A stretch of 64,000 nt of DNA from Cytidiella melzeri (Eukaryota; Basidiomycota; Agaricomycetes; Polyporales; Irpicaceae): positions 28,033-92,032 of the forward strand of contig JABYQR010000170.1 of assembly GCA_022592445.1 (NCBI GenBank), read 5' to 3'. The translations under genes were made by a program, and so were the position numbers. Of the stretch, positions 53,503 through 63,170 are shown piece after piece (position 1 is the first letter of the stretch; each line of letters starts with the position of its first letter). Under the pieces are notes generated by a model. The model had not been told where the DNA came from and ran no database searches. It saw only the letters and a list, made by a program, of their open reading frames with translations.

Positions 53503-53507
53503 GCGTA
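52976..53507 (-). pseudogene. DST1: TFIIS N-terminal fragment
   Basis: The minus strand encodes the second half of the TFIIS N-terminal (LW) domain: E-S-K-A-G-L-A-A-G-K-L-R-S-H-A-S-K, then D-Q-A-K-D-L-V-K-K-W-K. A GTGAGT donor at 53,250 and a CTGGCAG acceptor (exon from 53,196) join in phase to a Ser/Thr/Pro linker ending D-V-R-N-S-K-S-D-G, the usual lead-in to the central domain. The frame then runs into unrelated residues and a stop at 52,976. The start of the N-terminal domain is replaced by a GA repeat (53,453-53,500), and the central and zinc-ribbon domains are absent. So this is a fragment, not a working elongation factor gene. Confidence 0.7.
53453..53500. repeat. (GA)n microsatellite
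   Basis: About 24 uninterrupted GA units at the junction between the TAF2 and TFIIS fragments. Confidence 0.95.
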
Positions 53508-53543
53508 CTCTGAGAACGGGCTCGGTGATGTGTGGGTAGTCCA

Positions 53544-54917
53544 CTATGCACACTTGATGAGCAATATTCGGGACAGCCTATTCGCAATACCTACTGCGAC
53601 GAGAGCTTGAGCTGCTTCGCAACGTATACGGAAGGAGTAATTTGTGACGAGAACCGTCTTCGTGAATGTACTGGAGATGACTGCAGTTTGCGACGTTTTC
53701 TTCAACACTGTGATAGCCTTCGAACACCAATGAATGTGCGGAGTTCTGGGTGAATCGATATACGTACCTCATATTGCGCTACGACGTCACGATCCCGTTG
53801 AAGCTGGGAGACCCACGTATAGTCCTTCTGGTCAAAGCTGATGTTGGCTATCCACTCGTAGGTCTGGCCCGACATGTTTTGTTCGTCCTCTTCAGTCCAG
53901 TCGGCAAATTTCCAATTCTCGCGCTCTTTTTCCTTCTCCCAAATCTCAAGCCCGAAGCCCATGTCGATCATGTCCATTGCTGCTGCAGCCTCCGCGTCTC
54001 CTTCCGCAGCAGCCTGAGCCGCAGCCTGACGCGCCAAATACCGTTTTGTGTTGCGACGCACTCGCTTGTACTTCGTGTTGAAAGGAACCTCGTATCGCTT
54101 GAATGGACTACGAATGTCTAAGACGTGTTGGTACGGAGTCCCATCAGCCTCGTGGATTCGAATCGTCATTTGACCCTAGAGACCACGTCAGAACGTGATC
54201 GCATATATTTGAGTCAGGATTACCTCGAAGAATGGCACTGGCTTGTATAGAAGTTTCATCGACTCGCTGTTCTCATGATACTGGTATGCAGGCGCCTCCT
54301 GCTTCATCTGTATCTCGACAGCCATCTTTTTACGGTTAAAGCTGGCGGAGAAACCGAACGTGGGACAGCCACTGCCATAAATCCACTGCTCCGCGAAGGA
54401 ACGCGGGTCTATTCCGCTAACCTTGCGACAGGTTCGTAGGAACGAATGTGTCGATAAGGCATTGTTAGGCATCTCGCCACTGATGGCGGACAGAAACACC
54501 TTCGGAAGGACGCGAGACAAACCTAACGAAGTCCCGGACTTTCCCAGACGTCCTCGCGTCATGCGTTGTTGCTGACCGTTTGGGAGTATGCCCACTGCCT
54601 GTCAAATAGTAAGCGTCCTGGTAGAGATCAACAGTAGGGCTGCTAGCGTTTAACGCCAGAGCTCGTTGCGGCGGACACAGTGCGCGTTATCAGTCACCAA
54701 TGATTGAGACATTACGTACGTATTTGGGTCAGCAATGTGGAACTAGGACGAAGGCACCGCATACACTCACCGGAAGGGCTCTATCAGCGGTCCTAAGGAG
54801 ACAACAGAGTAGGGTGACTGCAGTAGAGCTGGATCTGAACGGCGTGGGCAACTCCATCAGCGACGGAGCAACACAGGGTGAGACGCGAGGGAGGGAGTGA
54901 GGAACGAGCTGAGACAT
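53544..54917 (-). pseudogene. TAF2: Chimeric gene: unrelated start exon fused to internal TAF2 exons
   Basis: TAF2 is the TFIID subunit with an aminopeptidase-like domain. Here only its middle is present: S-G-T-S-L-G-L-S-R-V-L-P-K and W-I-Y-G-S-G-C-P-T-F in exon 54,224-54,598, then 53,768-54,175 ending R-D-R-D-V-V-A-Q-Y-E, then 53,544-53,717. The peptidase-like N-terminus and whole C-terminus are missing. About eight residues normally between Y-E-W-I-R and the next hydrophobic strand are deleted in frame. Upstream, an exon 54,771-54,917 starts M-S-Q-L-V-P-H and joins through GTGAGT...TTGACAG in phase to the first TAF2 exon. All joins are in phase, giving about 367 codons to a TAG. It may be transcribed, but cannot replace full TAF2 (over 1,000 residues). 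Confidence 0.65.
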
Positions 54918-55112
54918 CGCGATGCATCAGAGAAAGAACAAAGGTGTACAGGCGCGCACTTAAGCTTGGGGAAGAGCGGGCCTGGGTTTTTGATCAATGA
55001 GTTTCTGTGGTGCGGTGTGTGGAGTTATGACGCGTTTGTCGAATTCATGGTTGCAGGGAGAATGCCGACGGGCGCTCCTTGCGGGTCTGGATTATAGTTA
55101 TGGGAGCTTGTA

Positions 55113-55231
55113 TGGATATTACATTTTTATTGCATGGAAATAAGTGTGAATGGATATAGGGTGGATATCGGATGGATATCACTAATATACACGCGATATC
55201 CACGATGGGAATTCAGGGCTAACGTGCAGTG
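55113..55231 (-). repeat. Right terminal inverted repeat
   Basis: Inverted relative to 52,085-52,232. Its hairpin (55,162-55,202) keeps the outer GGATATnG/CnATATCC stem with a compensatory base-pair change relative to the left arm (TA pair replaced by CG pair). Confidence 0.75.
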
Positions 55232-55668
55232 TACACTATAACTTGAAAAATCTGAACACAAGCCTACAAATATCACGGGCAAACACAAATTCGAGCTGCC
55301 AGCAAAGCCATGGATAAACAACAAAGATCGGTCGCTATTTCGATGTGTTAGATGCGATTTTCTGCTTGAAGCACAAATAATCACATATCTTAATTTTCAA
55401 GCCGAAAGGCAGTTGAACTGGGATGTTATCATTTGCGTGGCAAGGAGGTGTTTCCCTCTGCTTCCTCGTAGGTAGGTGCTCATGCAATCGGTCATATGTG
55501 GAGGCTTGCTTGATTTACCCAGATCGGTCAGGAAGTGTTAAAACTATATAATATAATATGTAGTTTCCCACGCCTTGGACTTATGCAGCCATATATGGTA
55601 ACTCCAGTAGTAATTATCACATTAGCTGAGACGTACATATATGGGTTGTGTAGACTAAGTAGTATACA
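55232..55668. other. No recognisable gene
   Basis: AT-rich spacer between the TIR element and the next LTR. Only short random frames. Confidence 0.45.
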
Positions 55669-56301
55669 GTGTAGGACCGGTCCTCTGCCCAACAAATTGT
55701 CAGATGCTGACCCGCCTCAGCATGCGGATTAGGAAAGAGGAGGGGAAATAGGAGGCGGCTGACATAAACGGACTAGGCTGTCAAAGCGAGATTGTATCGC
55801 TGATTATCGGACATCAGATCTATGGACAATGTAGATTAGATATGTAGATAGATAAGTACAGATAGTACATAGCATGTGATTCCACCATCCTTATGGTCAC
55901 ACACGATGCGATACTTACACCATATGGCATCGTGTTCCAGTAGTTTCTATGACTGAATAGCAGAAGTACCATGAGGCTTCTGCATGACTCATATTTCATA
56001 TACCAAATGTATTGAGCTTACTAAAGGCTCAGTCAGCACCATTCAGTTATGTAGGATGCTCAGTCATCGCTTACATTCTCTATTCAGTAGTATTAGCAAG
56101 CAGGACTGTGCATTACCAATCATTACTCATAGGATTACCAATCCTTACCAATCCTTACTCATATGACATTACTGTAGCATTAGTAACCTAGTTACAGACA
56201 TGTATATATACAGCTCCTAGAGAGCAGAGAAATAATAAGACACTTACTCCCAGAGTTAGTTGACTCTCCTAGTCATCCCCTACACTCGTAACTTTCAAAC
56301 A
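55669..56301 (+). repeat. 5' LTR of a copia-type element (left edge tentative)
   Basis: The right edge is firm: ...TTTCAAACA directly precedes a copia primer-binding site. A TATATATA box lies at about 56,203, giving a short R-U5. The left edge is guessed at TGTAGGACCGG (55,669) because LTRs start with TG; the matching 3' LTR is not in the window, so it cannot be confirmed. Confidence 0.5.
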
Positions 56302-56314
56302 GGTTATGAGCCCC
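56302..56314 (+). promoter_or_regulatory. Copia-type primer-binding site
   Basis: GGTTATGAGCCCC, identical over 13 bases to the site of the copia element at 13,764-13,776 and complementary to the anticodon region of initiator tRNA-Met. Confidence 0.75.
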
Positions 56315-56825
56315 GGCTTCTAACTCTTCTTACCACTCCTCTACTCTGAAACCATCCTCAAGCTCGACACTACACAACAGTTACTTCGTGAGTAACATCT
56401 CTTTCTACACATTGTAGGCCACTTTGTAGTAGAAGACCCAGTTGTAGTAGACTAAGCCTCTCCTCTCCTCGCCCATTATTCCCATAACTATTTTCTACAG
56501 AATTGCCCCTGCTTTCTTACCCCTGGAACACGCACACAGTCACATCCAATCGGTAGCCTACACCTCATAAGTGTTCTTGGCTTGTGATTCACTATCAGAA
56601 TCACGCACCTACTCGGACAAAGCCCAATAAGGTGGCGTCCAGAGGTGATTGAAAGGGTCTTTTGTCTTAGACAATTGGGAGGCTGTGAAAAGCGGTGAAA
56701 GGAGGGAAAGTAGGCGTCACCTTGAGCTTGTGACTCAAGGGACTAAAAGGGAGCTGTGTACGACGCACAGTTAACACCCTTGGCATTCCCAATTCGTCGG
56801 TTTTTGTAGAATTTAGTAGAGGCTT
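56315..56825. other. Leader of the copia-type element
   Basis: Non-coding stretch between primer-binding site and the first ORF. No feature recognised. Confidence 0.4.
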
Positions 56826-57101
56826 ATGTCGAACTTTGTTACTTTTGGTTTCACGGAGATTTTGTCTCCTGCACATTCGCATATTAGTTACGCGCGCTCT
56901 ATTTGTTTCACCATTGCTTATCGTTCGGTTGAAGTCGAATTTGGGGATAATTTTCGTGAAGAATCTCTTGTGCAAGAGTTTTTCTCACAGTTTATTCCTT
57001 TCACAGAAATTCCTCGCACACTTCCGAGAATTATTTTCTGGATCGACACCGATAACCGACGAGCACTTCGACCCGCATTCCGTTTCACCCACGAATTTTA
57101 A
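56826..57101 (+). CDS. ORF A of an LTR element, function unknown
   Basis: 91 codons starting M-S-N-F-V-T-F-G-F-T, mixed composition and protein-like, ending H-E-F before TAA. The stop is followed after two bases by the ATG of the next ORF, an arrangement suited to termination-reinitiation. No motif recognised. Confidence 0.45.
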   Translation: MSNFVTFGFTEILSPAHSHISYARSICFTIAYRSVEVEFGDNFREESLVQEFFSQFIPFTEIPRTLPRIIFWIDTDNRRALRPAFRFTHEF

Positions 57102-57103
57102 AC

Positions 57104-58468
57104 ATGCCCGCCCGCCGTACCAATGCTATCTTCGAAAGGGCTGAACAGCGTTCCAGGAACTGGGAACAGTTTTTGGAAAGACGTACTGAGCGAGTTCGCC
57201 TGGCCGGAGGTAACACTCTGCAAATTCGACAAATCGAACTGAACCAGCTAAGGTTCGATTATGATCGTGTAGAATCTGCAACGGACCATCACCATCATAC
57301 ATTCTTCCTCAGTACTATCCCGAACCATCAATGGAATACCGAGGCTAGAGCAGCTCGCCGCGCCGATCGAGAGGGGGGAAATTCGCAAAGCGCACGGTCT
57401 AACAATCGTTGCGCCCCTCCTGCCACCTTCGACCGCGAATCCCTTCGCCCACGTCCGCGTCCACAGGAAGCGGTAAACCGTATCATCAACAACATCCGCA
57501 CCTCCGTTCACGCAGACATGCGTCGAAGGGGGGACAATACTCCTCGTCTTGCCGAGCTCTACGACGAGCAGCAACACCGCCAGACCACCTCTCAGCCCCA
57601 AAGGCAGCCGACTGCACCTCGTGGACGAGGTTTCCGCACAAACCACCGAGGACGAGTTCAATTTGAACTGGAGCAAGCCCGTGCCGCCCGTCGCAGCGAA
57701 CGGAGCCAGTCTCCACTTCCTCGTCAACCACCTCGCCCACGCACTCCCGCCGTACCCGTTAACGTCGAACAAGATGTACCTATGGTTCCGCCGTCACCAG
57801 TCACCTCGAGCACCACCATCGTCAACGAGCCCGTCGAAACTATCGAGGAGTTCTTTGGGGAAGAGCGCCCTGTCGCTCCAACCACTGAGCTCCATGATGC
57901 GAGCTCATACTGCTTCGAGTGGGACGAATTAACCGGGACTGCGTTGCAAAACGCACAGGACGTCGCCGACAAGATCTGGGATGGCAAGTTCACCGACGCC
58001 GAGCCACACATCATGGATGCCATGTCTTTCATCACGGACAATGGTGTGGTGCTCAAGTCGAACATCGAAGGGGGAGGCTGTCGCCTGTTCTTTGCGCTTG
58101 AAGAGGACCAAATCGAGTCGTACAAATTTATTGCAGCATCAGCTCGTGTTGCGATTATGATGCGACACGGTTTTGTCTGGTACCGCACGGATGGGGAACG
58201 GGAACCATTCCAGCTCCGACACGATGACTTCCACACTGCTATGCAGGTCGTCCAAGGCAACGACAAGTTCAGCGAGCGAAAGCTCGTTCAAATCATTGCC
58301 TGGCGCCTCAAGCAGAACGACGACTGGACCACAATGTCCGAAGAGGTCAAGGACCAAATTCGAGACTGGTCACAGCCAGCTGAGGAAGGACAGATCGTCG
58401 AGCAGCCGACTGAGGAGAATGAGCTTCTCCAGATGTTGGACAGGATGGTAGCTAGAAATAGCGAGTAA
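57104..58468 (+). CDS. ORF B of an LTR element, Gag-like position, function unknown
   Basis: 454 codons without introns. The N-terminal 200 residues are Arg-rich (P-R-G-R-G-F-R-T-N-H-R-G-R), typical of nucleic-acid binding; then a Pro/Thr linker and a C-terminal folded-looking region of about 190 residues (C-F-E-W-D-E-L-T-G-T, G-F-V-W-Y-R-T-D-G-E, W-R-L-K-Q-N-D-D-W). There is no CCHC knuckle, protease or RT. Downstream no purine tract or pol is seen before the gypsy LTR at 58,659. Its place after an LTR and primer-binding site suggests a Gag-like product of a non-autonomous element, but I do not recognise the family. Confidence 0.5.
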   Translation: MPARRTNAIFERAEQRSRNWEQFLERRTERVRLAGGNTLQIRQIELNQLRFDYDRVESATDHHHHTFFLSTIPNHQWNTEARAARRADREGGNSQSARSNNRCAPPATFDRESLRPRPRPQEAVNRIINNIRTSVHADMRRRGDNTPRLAELYDEQQHRQTTSQPQRQPTAPRGRGFRTNHRGRVQFELEQARAARRSERSQSPLPRQPPRPRTPAVPVNVEQDVPMVPPSPVTSSTTIVNEPVETIEEFFGEERPVAPTTELHDASSYCFEWDELTGTALQNAQDVADKIWDGKFTDAEPHIMDAMSFITDNGVVLKSNIEGGGCRLFFALEEDQIESYKFIAASARVAIMMRHGFVWYRTDGEREPFQLRHDDFHTAMQVVQGNDKFSERKLVQIIAWRLKQNDDWTTMSEEVKDQIRDWSQPAEEGQIVEQPTEENELLQMLDRMVARNSE

Positions 58469-58658
58469 ACGGGCGACTGAAACTTGAGCAATACCGCACA
58501 TGTAACATATAAAATATCGCGATGTGTATTTGTACATTTGTACACGGTCACTTTCAACAAGTTTCTGTAGTTGTACTTGTAGTACTTTTGTACCACCTTT
58601 CCTTCGTCTCTGCCGTCTTGTCGAATCGTTAGTAACGCGTCTTATGTTTCCTGTAGAT

Positions 58659-59176
58659 TGTCAAGAACACAACCAAACTCTATGAAGAGCGAGGAAGTGA
58701 CGACGGGGATGGAGGAACGACGAGCGAACTCGCGTGGACGATGACGACAAGGGAGATGATGATGAGGGAGAGACAACGACGAGGGAGCAGCTAACGATGA
58801 GCTAAAGACCAGGTTATATTAGTACTGTGAATGACTAGGTACAAGGTGGACGTCACCTAAAGACCAGGAGGTAGAATCTGAGGTCTTTAGGGAGCTACAG
58901 GGTGGGTTTATATACATCTCAGACAAGGACCCCTGGTACCGGGTCTGTACTCCTAACACTGCTGTGGGAACGTATGGTGTGCTATGGTGCGATGTTCTAC
59001 AATGTTCCACAATGTTCCAGCACCTTCTATGATCATGTGACCAGTCTGTCACATGCACTTGATCACATGCAGTAGCCATGTACCATCGATAAGATAAGAT
59101 AAGGAAATTGAGAAGATAAGATAAGGGAAATAAGAGGAAAAAGAAAAGAAAGGAAAAAGTGTGCATGCTCGTGACA
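58659..59176 (-). repeat. 3' LTR of the second gypsy element
   Basis: Starts TGTCAAGAAC and ends CTCGTGACA; about 518 bp. A TATATA box (about 58,910) and GATAAG repeats (59,087-59,125) lie inside. The left edge rests on the TGTCA...TGACA symmetry only. Confidence 0.7.
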
Positions 59177-59192
59177 TTACCCCCCTCCTAAA
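59177..59192 (-). promoter_or_regulatory. Polypurine tract of the second gypsy element
   Basis: Minus-strand CTTTAGGAGGGGGGTAA abuts the LTR, nearly identical to that of the first gypsy element. Confidence 0.85.
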
Positions 59193-62100
59193 GGCCTTTT
59201 CTCCGGAAGGCAGGAGTTGAGTCTTTTCCGTCTTCCCACAAGGATACGCGTCGTAGAGTTTCTGAAGGTAGCTTCTCAAAATTCTCATTAATTGGTCGGA
59301 AATTCATTGCCAAGAATAGAGATGCAGCAATTGGTCGTGGAGCTCCTGGGTGTCGTCTGTGGAAATCCTTTACGACTTCATCGGCATGAGTGACGTTGGT
59401 GGCTGGTTCCCATGAATTTTCTGATTCTGGGTATCCTTTCCACTTAACACGGTACTGAAACTCCTTCTTTCGCCCGAAGATCCTTGAATCAAGAATCTGT
59501 TCTACCTCGTACTCCTCTTCTTCGTCTACCACAATCGGCTCAGGTTCAGGAAATTCCCGGTTAGGGACCAAACTTGCCGTCTTGGCTGGTCGCAACCTAT
59601 CCACATGGAACACTGGGTGACGCTTGTCCCGAATGGTAAGTTTAACCCGGTAATTCAAATCCCCAATCTTTTCTAAGATCTCATAGGGACCATCTCGTTT
59701 TGGTGCTAGCTTTGCCACCGGCTGTTCCTTTGGATGTTTTTCACGTTCTACGTAAACTTTGTTACCAACTTTAAACTGCGGAGCTGTTGCAACTCCATGA
59801 TCGTAGAACCGTTTCATGCGTTCTGCCGTAAGTTGTAGCGCAGCTTTAGCATCTTCTTGGGCTTCTCGTAATGCTCGAAGACGTTCATCTGCTGCGGGAA
59901 CATTGGACACTGGGTTCAAAGGCACCTGGAATTCCGGTAGATACCCATAGATCAGTTCGAAGGGAGCCTTCCCGGTGGACGAGTGTACTCGGCTATTAAG
60001 CGCAAACTCCGCAATCGGTAACCAATCTACCCAGTCATCCTGTCTGAAGGAGCAGAACACTCGGAGATACTGTTCTATCTCTTGATTCATACGTTCTGTT
60101 TTGCCGTCTGTCTGAGGGTGATACGCGGTGGACATGGACGACTTTACTCCGAGTGCATCGTAGATAGCACGAAGGAACTTGGACGCGAACACTGATCCGC
60201 GGTCTGAGATCATCTGTCGAGGTACACCGTGGAGTCGAAACACGTTTGCAATATAATCCTGCACGTGTTCAGGGGTTTTCATGCTTTCCCGTGATGGGTA
60301 ACAGTGCACTTGCGCGGTTGTTCGATCAACTGCAACCGTGATGGAATCGTACCCTTTACATGGCGGCAGCTTGACAATGAAGTCTGTGGTGACGCTTTCC
60401 CATGGAGCATTGGGTGGCTTAGCGGATTGAGTGGACCGCGTGGTGGAGCGGGGTATGTCTTCGTTCTTTGACAGGTGTCACATGTGTCTACATAGTCATT
60501 GACAAAGCGTGTCATGCTGGGCCACCAGTAGTTCCGAGATACAGTTCCAGTGTCTTGTACCTGCCTGGATGTCCGGCGGCGGGTAAGTCATGATGTCTCC
60601 GAACCAGTTCCTTTCGGATTTCGTCATCTTTAGGGACATAAACTTTTCCCCGGAACAATAACAGTCCGTTCTCCACGTTCCATTCTTCGAGTCCCCGACT
60701 AAGAAGACGAGGTCCGAGTTTCTTGACTTTGGCAAGTGCTTCTGCCACTTCAGTCTCTCGCAGAGAACATTCACGGATACGTTTTAACAGGTCTCTGTCT
60801 GGTTGTACGCTAGCTTGCCCCCGTTGAGAAGCAGCAGCTCGGAAGACCTCTGGTCCTAGGACTATTCGTGATAGATTATCTTCTTCGTCCTTGACCTCGT
60901 GTTGGCCTAGCCTAGACATAGAATCCGACTTTCCCATTGATTTTCCGGGCTTCGGAATGATTTCAAAGTTAAAACGTGAGAGAAACAACGACCAACGTGC
61001 TTGACGGCGTGTCAAGTTACGAGCTGTCTTCCAGTACTCGAGGTTCTTGTGATCAGAGAAGATAGGGAATTTCTCTGGTAGCCCTTCTAAGTAATGACGC
61101 CAGTCTTCAAGGGCTCGTACAATTGCCATGAGTTCTCGGTCGTAGATCTCATAGTTTCGTTCAGTCTCAGTCATGCCTTCAGACCGGTAGGCTACTGGAT
61201 GCCACGTGCCGTCTTCGGCTTGTTGTTCCAATACCCCTCCCATTGCATACCCGGATGCATCCGTTTCCAAACGTGTGGGTCTATCAAAACTCCACATTGC
61301 CAATACCGGCGCTTCCACAAATCGTCGGCGGAGTTCATCAAACGCCGACTGTTCTTCAGGGCCCCATTTCCAAGGAACCTTACCCGTGAGACAGTCTAAG
61401 GGCTTACATATCTTTCCGAAGTCTTTGATGAACCTCCGGTAGAAGTTTGCAAACCCACGGAATCGGCGGATATCGGAGACATTCTGCGGTACAGGCCACT
61501 CAGCCACTGCTTTTACTTTGACAGGGTCCATGCGTAACTGATTGTGACCAATGATAACACCAAGATATTCTGTCTCTGAACGCTCAAATTCGCATTTCTC
61601 CGGTTTAAGAAACAGATCATGTTGTCTGAGCCGTCTCAGAACTTCATGTACCACCTCGCGGTGCTTGGAGATCTCCTTGGAATAGATGAGGATATCATCT
61701 AGGTAAACGGTGACCTTGCCTTCAGCAATAAGATCAGCAAAGATGTCGTTCATCATGTTCTGGAACGTGGCCGGGGAATTGGTAAGACCAAAGAACATGA
61801 CCGTAGGTTCAAACAGTCCTCGGTTGGTGACAAATGCAGCTTTGTGTTCGTCGCCTTCCTTGATGCGGACATTATTGTACCCCCATCTGACGTCCAGCTT
61901 AGTGAAGAACTTAGCACCGCGCAATCTATCCATGAGTTCGGAGATCAACGGCAGTGGATACCTGTTTTTGATAGTGACTTCGTTCAACTTCCGGTAATCC
62001 TGCACTGGGCGTAACTTTCCATCCTTTTTCTTGACAAAGAAGAAGGGTGACGCCATTGGGGATTTCGACGGTCGAATGTACCCCTTCTCTAGGTTCTCTC

Positions 62101-63170
62101 GGATAAACTTATCAAGCTCTTCTTGCTCAGGGTGTGATAGCGGGTAAACCTTTGCATGGAATCCTTTTGCTTCCGGAACTAACTCAATTGCATGGTCGTA
62201 CGACTTGTGTTCTGGAAGTCGTTGAGATTCTGTTCAGAGAAAATGTGAGCATGTTGACGATATTGTTCAGGTACCATCTCTTCAAAGGTTTTGACTGGTT
62301 TAACCCGGTTCTCAACCTCAGCTAGTTCACTAGAGTATGTGTATCCCGCTAGAGTGAACAGGCGTTCGCCTTCCTGTACCATAGGTGTCGGACGTGTGCG
62401 TACAATGCGTCGGGGAGTTCCTTTTCCACCGAGCTGAGTAGTGGCCTGTGCCTGTAACTTCGGCGATTCGGCCCCATCCAAACTTCCTGAACCTTCGGTG
62501 GTTTCCTCAATGTCTTCTTCGGCATCCTCCGTATCCACCGGCAAGTACGGAAGTTGTTCCACAACTTTCCGTAATCCCGGAGTTCTCTTCTTCCGTTTAG
62601 GCTCAGCTGTTCTCTTAGCTGCAACCTCCTTTGCTTCATCAACCCGTTGCCTGGGTTTACATGCATCAGGACATCATCCATCCTGATGATGCCTTCGTAC
62701 CAATCAATGGTGGGGTTATGATACCGCAACCAATCGATTCCTATAATTACGTCTTCGGGTCCAATATCAGTGACCGTGAAGATGGTCCTCTCCTCGTGGT
62801 CCCCTATCCTCATATTGAGAATGGCAACTTCGTCAATAGCCCCGTCTCGATTTGGGGTTCCATCTATGTTGTACACCGGAATGGGTTGTTTTAACTTCCG
62901 GGTTCTGATACGATGCTCTCGAACAAACCGTTTATGAATGAATAGTGTCGAGGCTCCACTATCAATCATTGCTGCGACTTCTTTAGATCTCCGCACTCCT
63001 GAAACTGTGATGGGTACGTGAAAATGTTCTGATTCAGAACCAGTCTCTAATACATCAGACGCGAGTACGGAAAATCTATTGTTACATGGTATACGCGGGG
63101 CGCGTGCTTGCGCAGCTCGAATCACGGCCCGAATCAAAAACCCTCTCAAGTCTCTTCTTGAGGTCGGCAT
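59188..63170 (-). pseudogene. Gypsy pol with frameshifts: protease, RT, RNase H, integrase, chromodomain
   Basis: Frames in element order: 62,349-63,170 (protease, A-M-I-D-S-G-A-S-T-L-F-I, D-V-I-I-G-I-D-W-L), 62,179-62,562 (linker), 60,512-62,056 (RT with Y-L-D-D-I-L-I-Y, RNase H, start of integrase), 60,279-60,515 (integrase zinc Cys pair C-D-T-C-Q-R) and 59,188-60,309 (integrase core I-S-D-R-G, G-K-T-E-R-M-N; chromodomain Y-E-V-E-Q-I-L-D-S ... W-K-G-Y ... W-E-P). Conserved blocks change frame near 62,660, 62,220, 60,545 and 60,425. The chromodomain region itself is open to its stop beside the purine tract. Confidence 0.88.

Larger units (their letters stand above)
52085..55231. mobile_element. 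Candidate gene-capturing TIR transposon (Pack-type) with TAF2 and TFIIS pieces
   Basis: Left arm 52,085-52,232 and right arm 55,113-55,231 are inverted repeats: both start at the outer side with CACTGCACGTTAG (13 of 13), share TGGATATnGCGTG, a foldback, TTTCCATGC and AATATCCA in the same order. Between them lie pieces of two unrelated host genes in one orientation, each truncated at both sides, and no transposase. Transposons that carry captured exons between TIRs are known as Pack-MULEs or Pack-TYPE elements in plants. That this is one in a fungus is inference; outer ends and target duplication could not be resolved. Confidence 0.6.

Noticed and set aside
53544..54917. Annotating a working TAF2 gene
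   Set aside because: The aminopeptidase-like N-terminal domain and the C-terminal half are absent from the window, and a conserved internal stretch is deleted.
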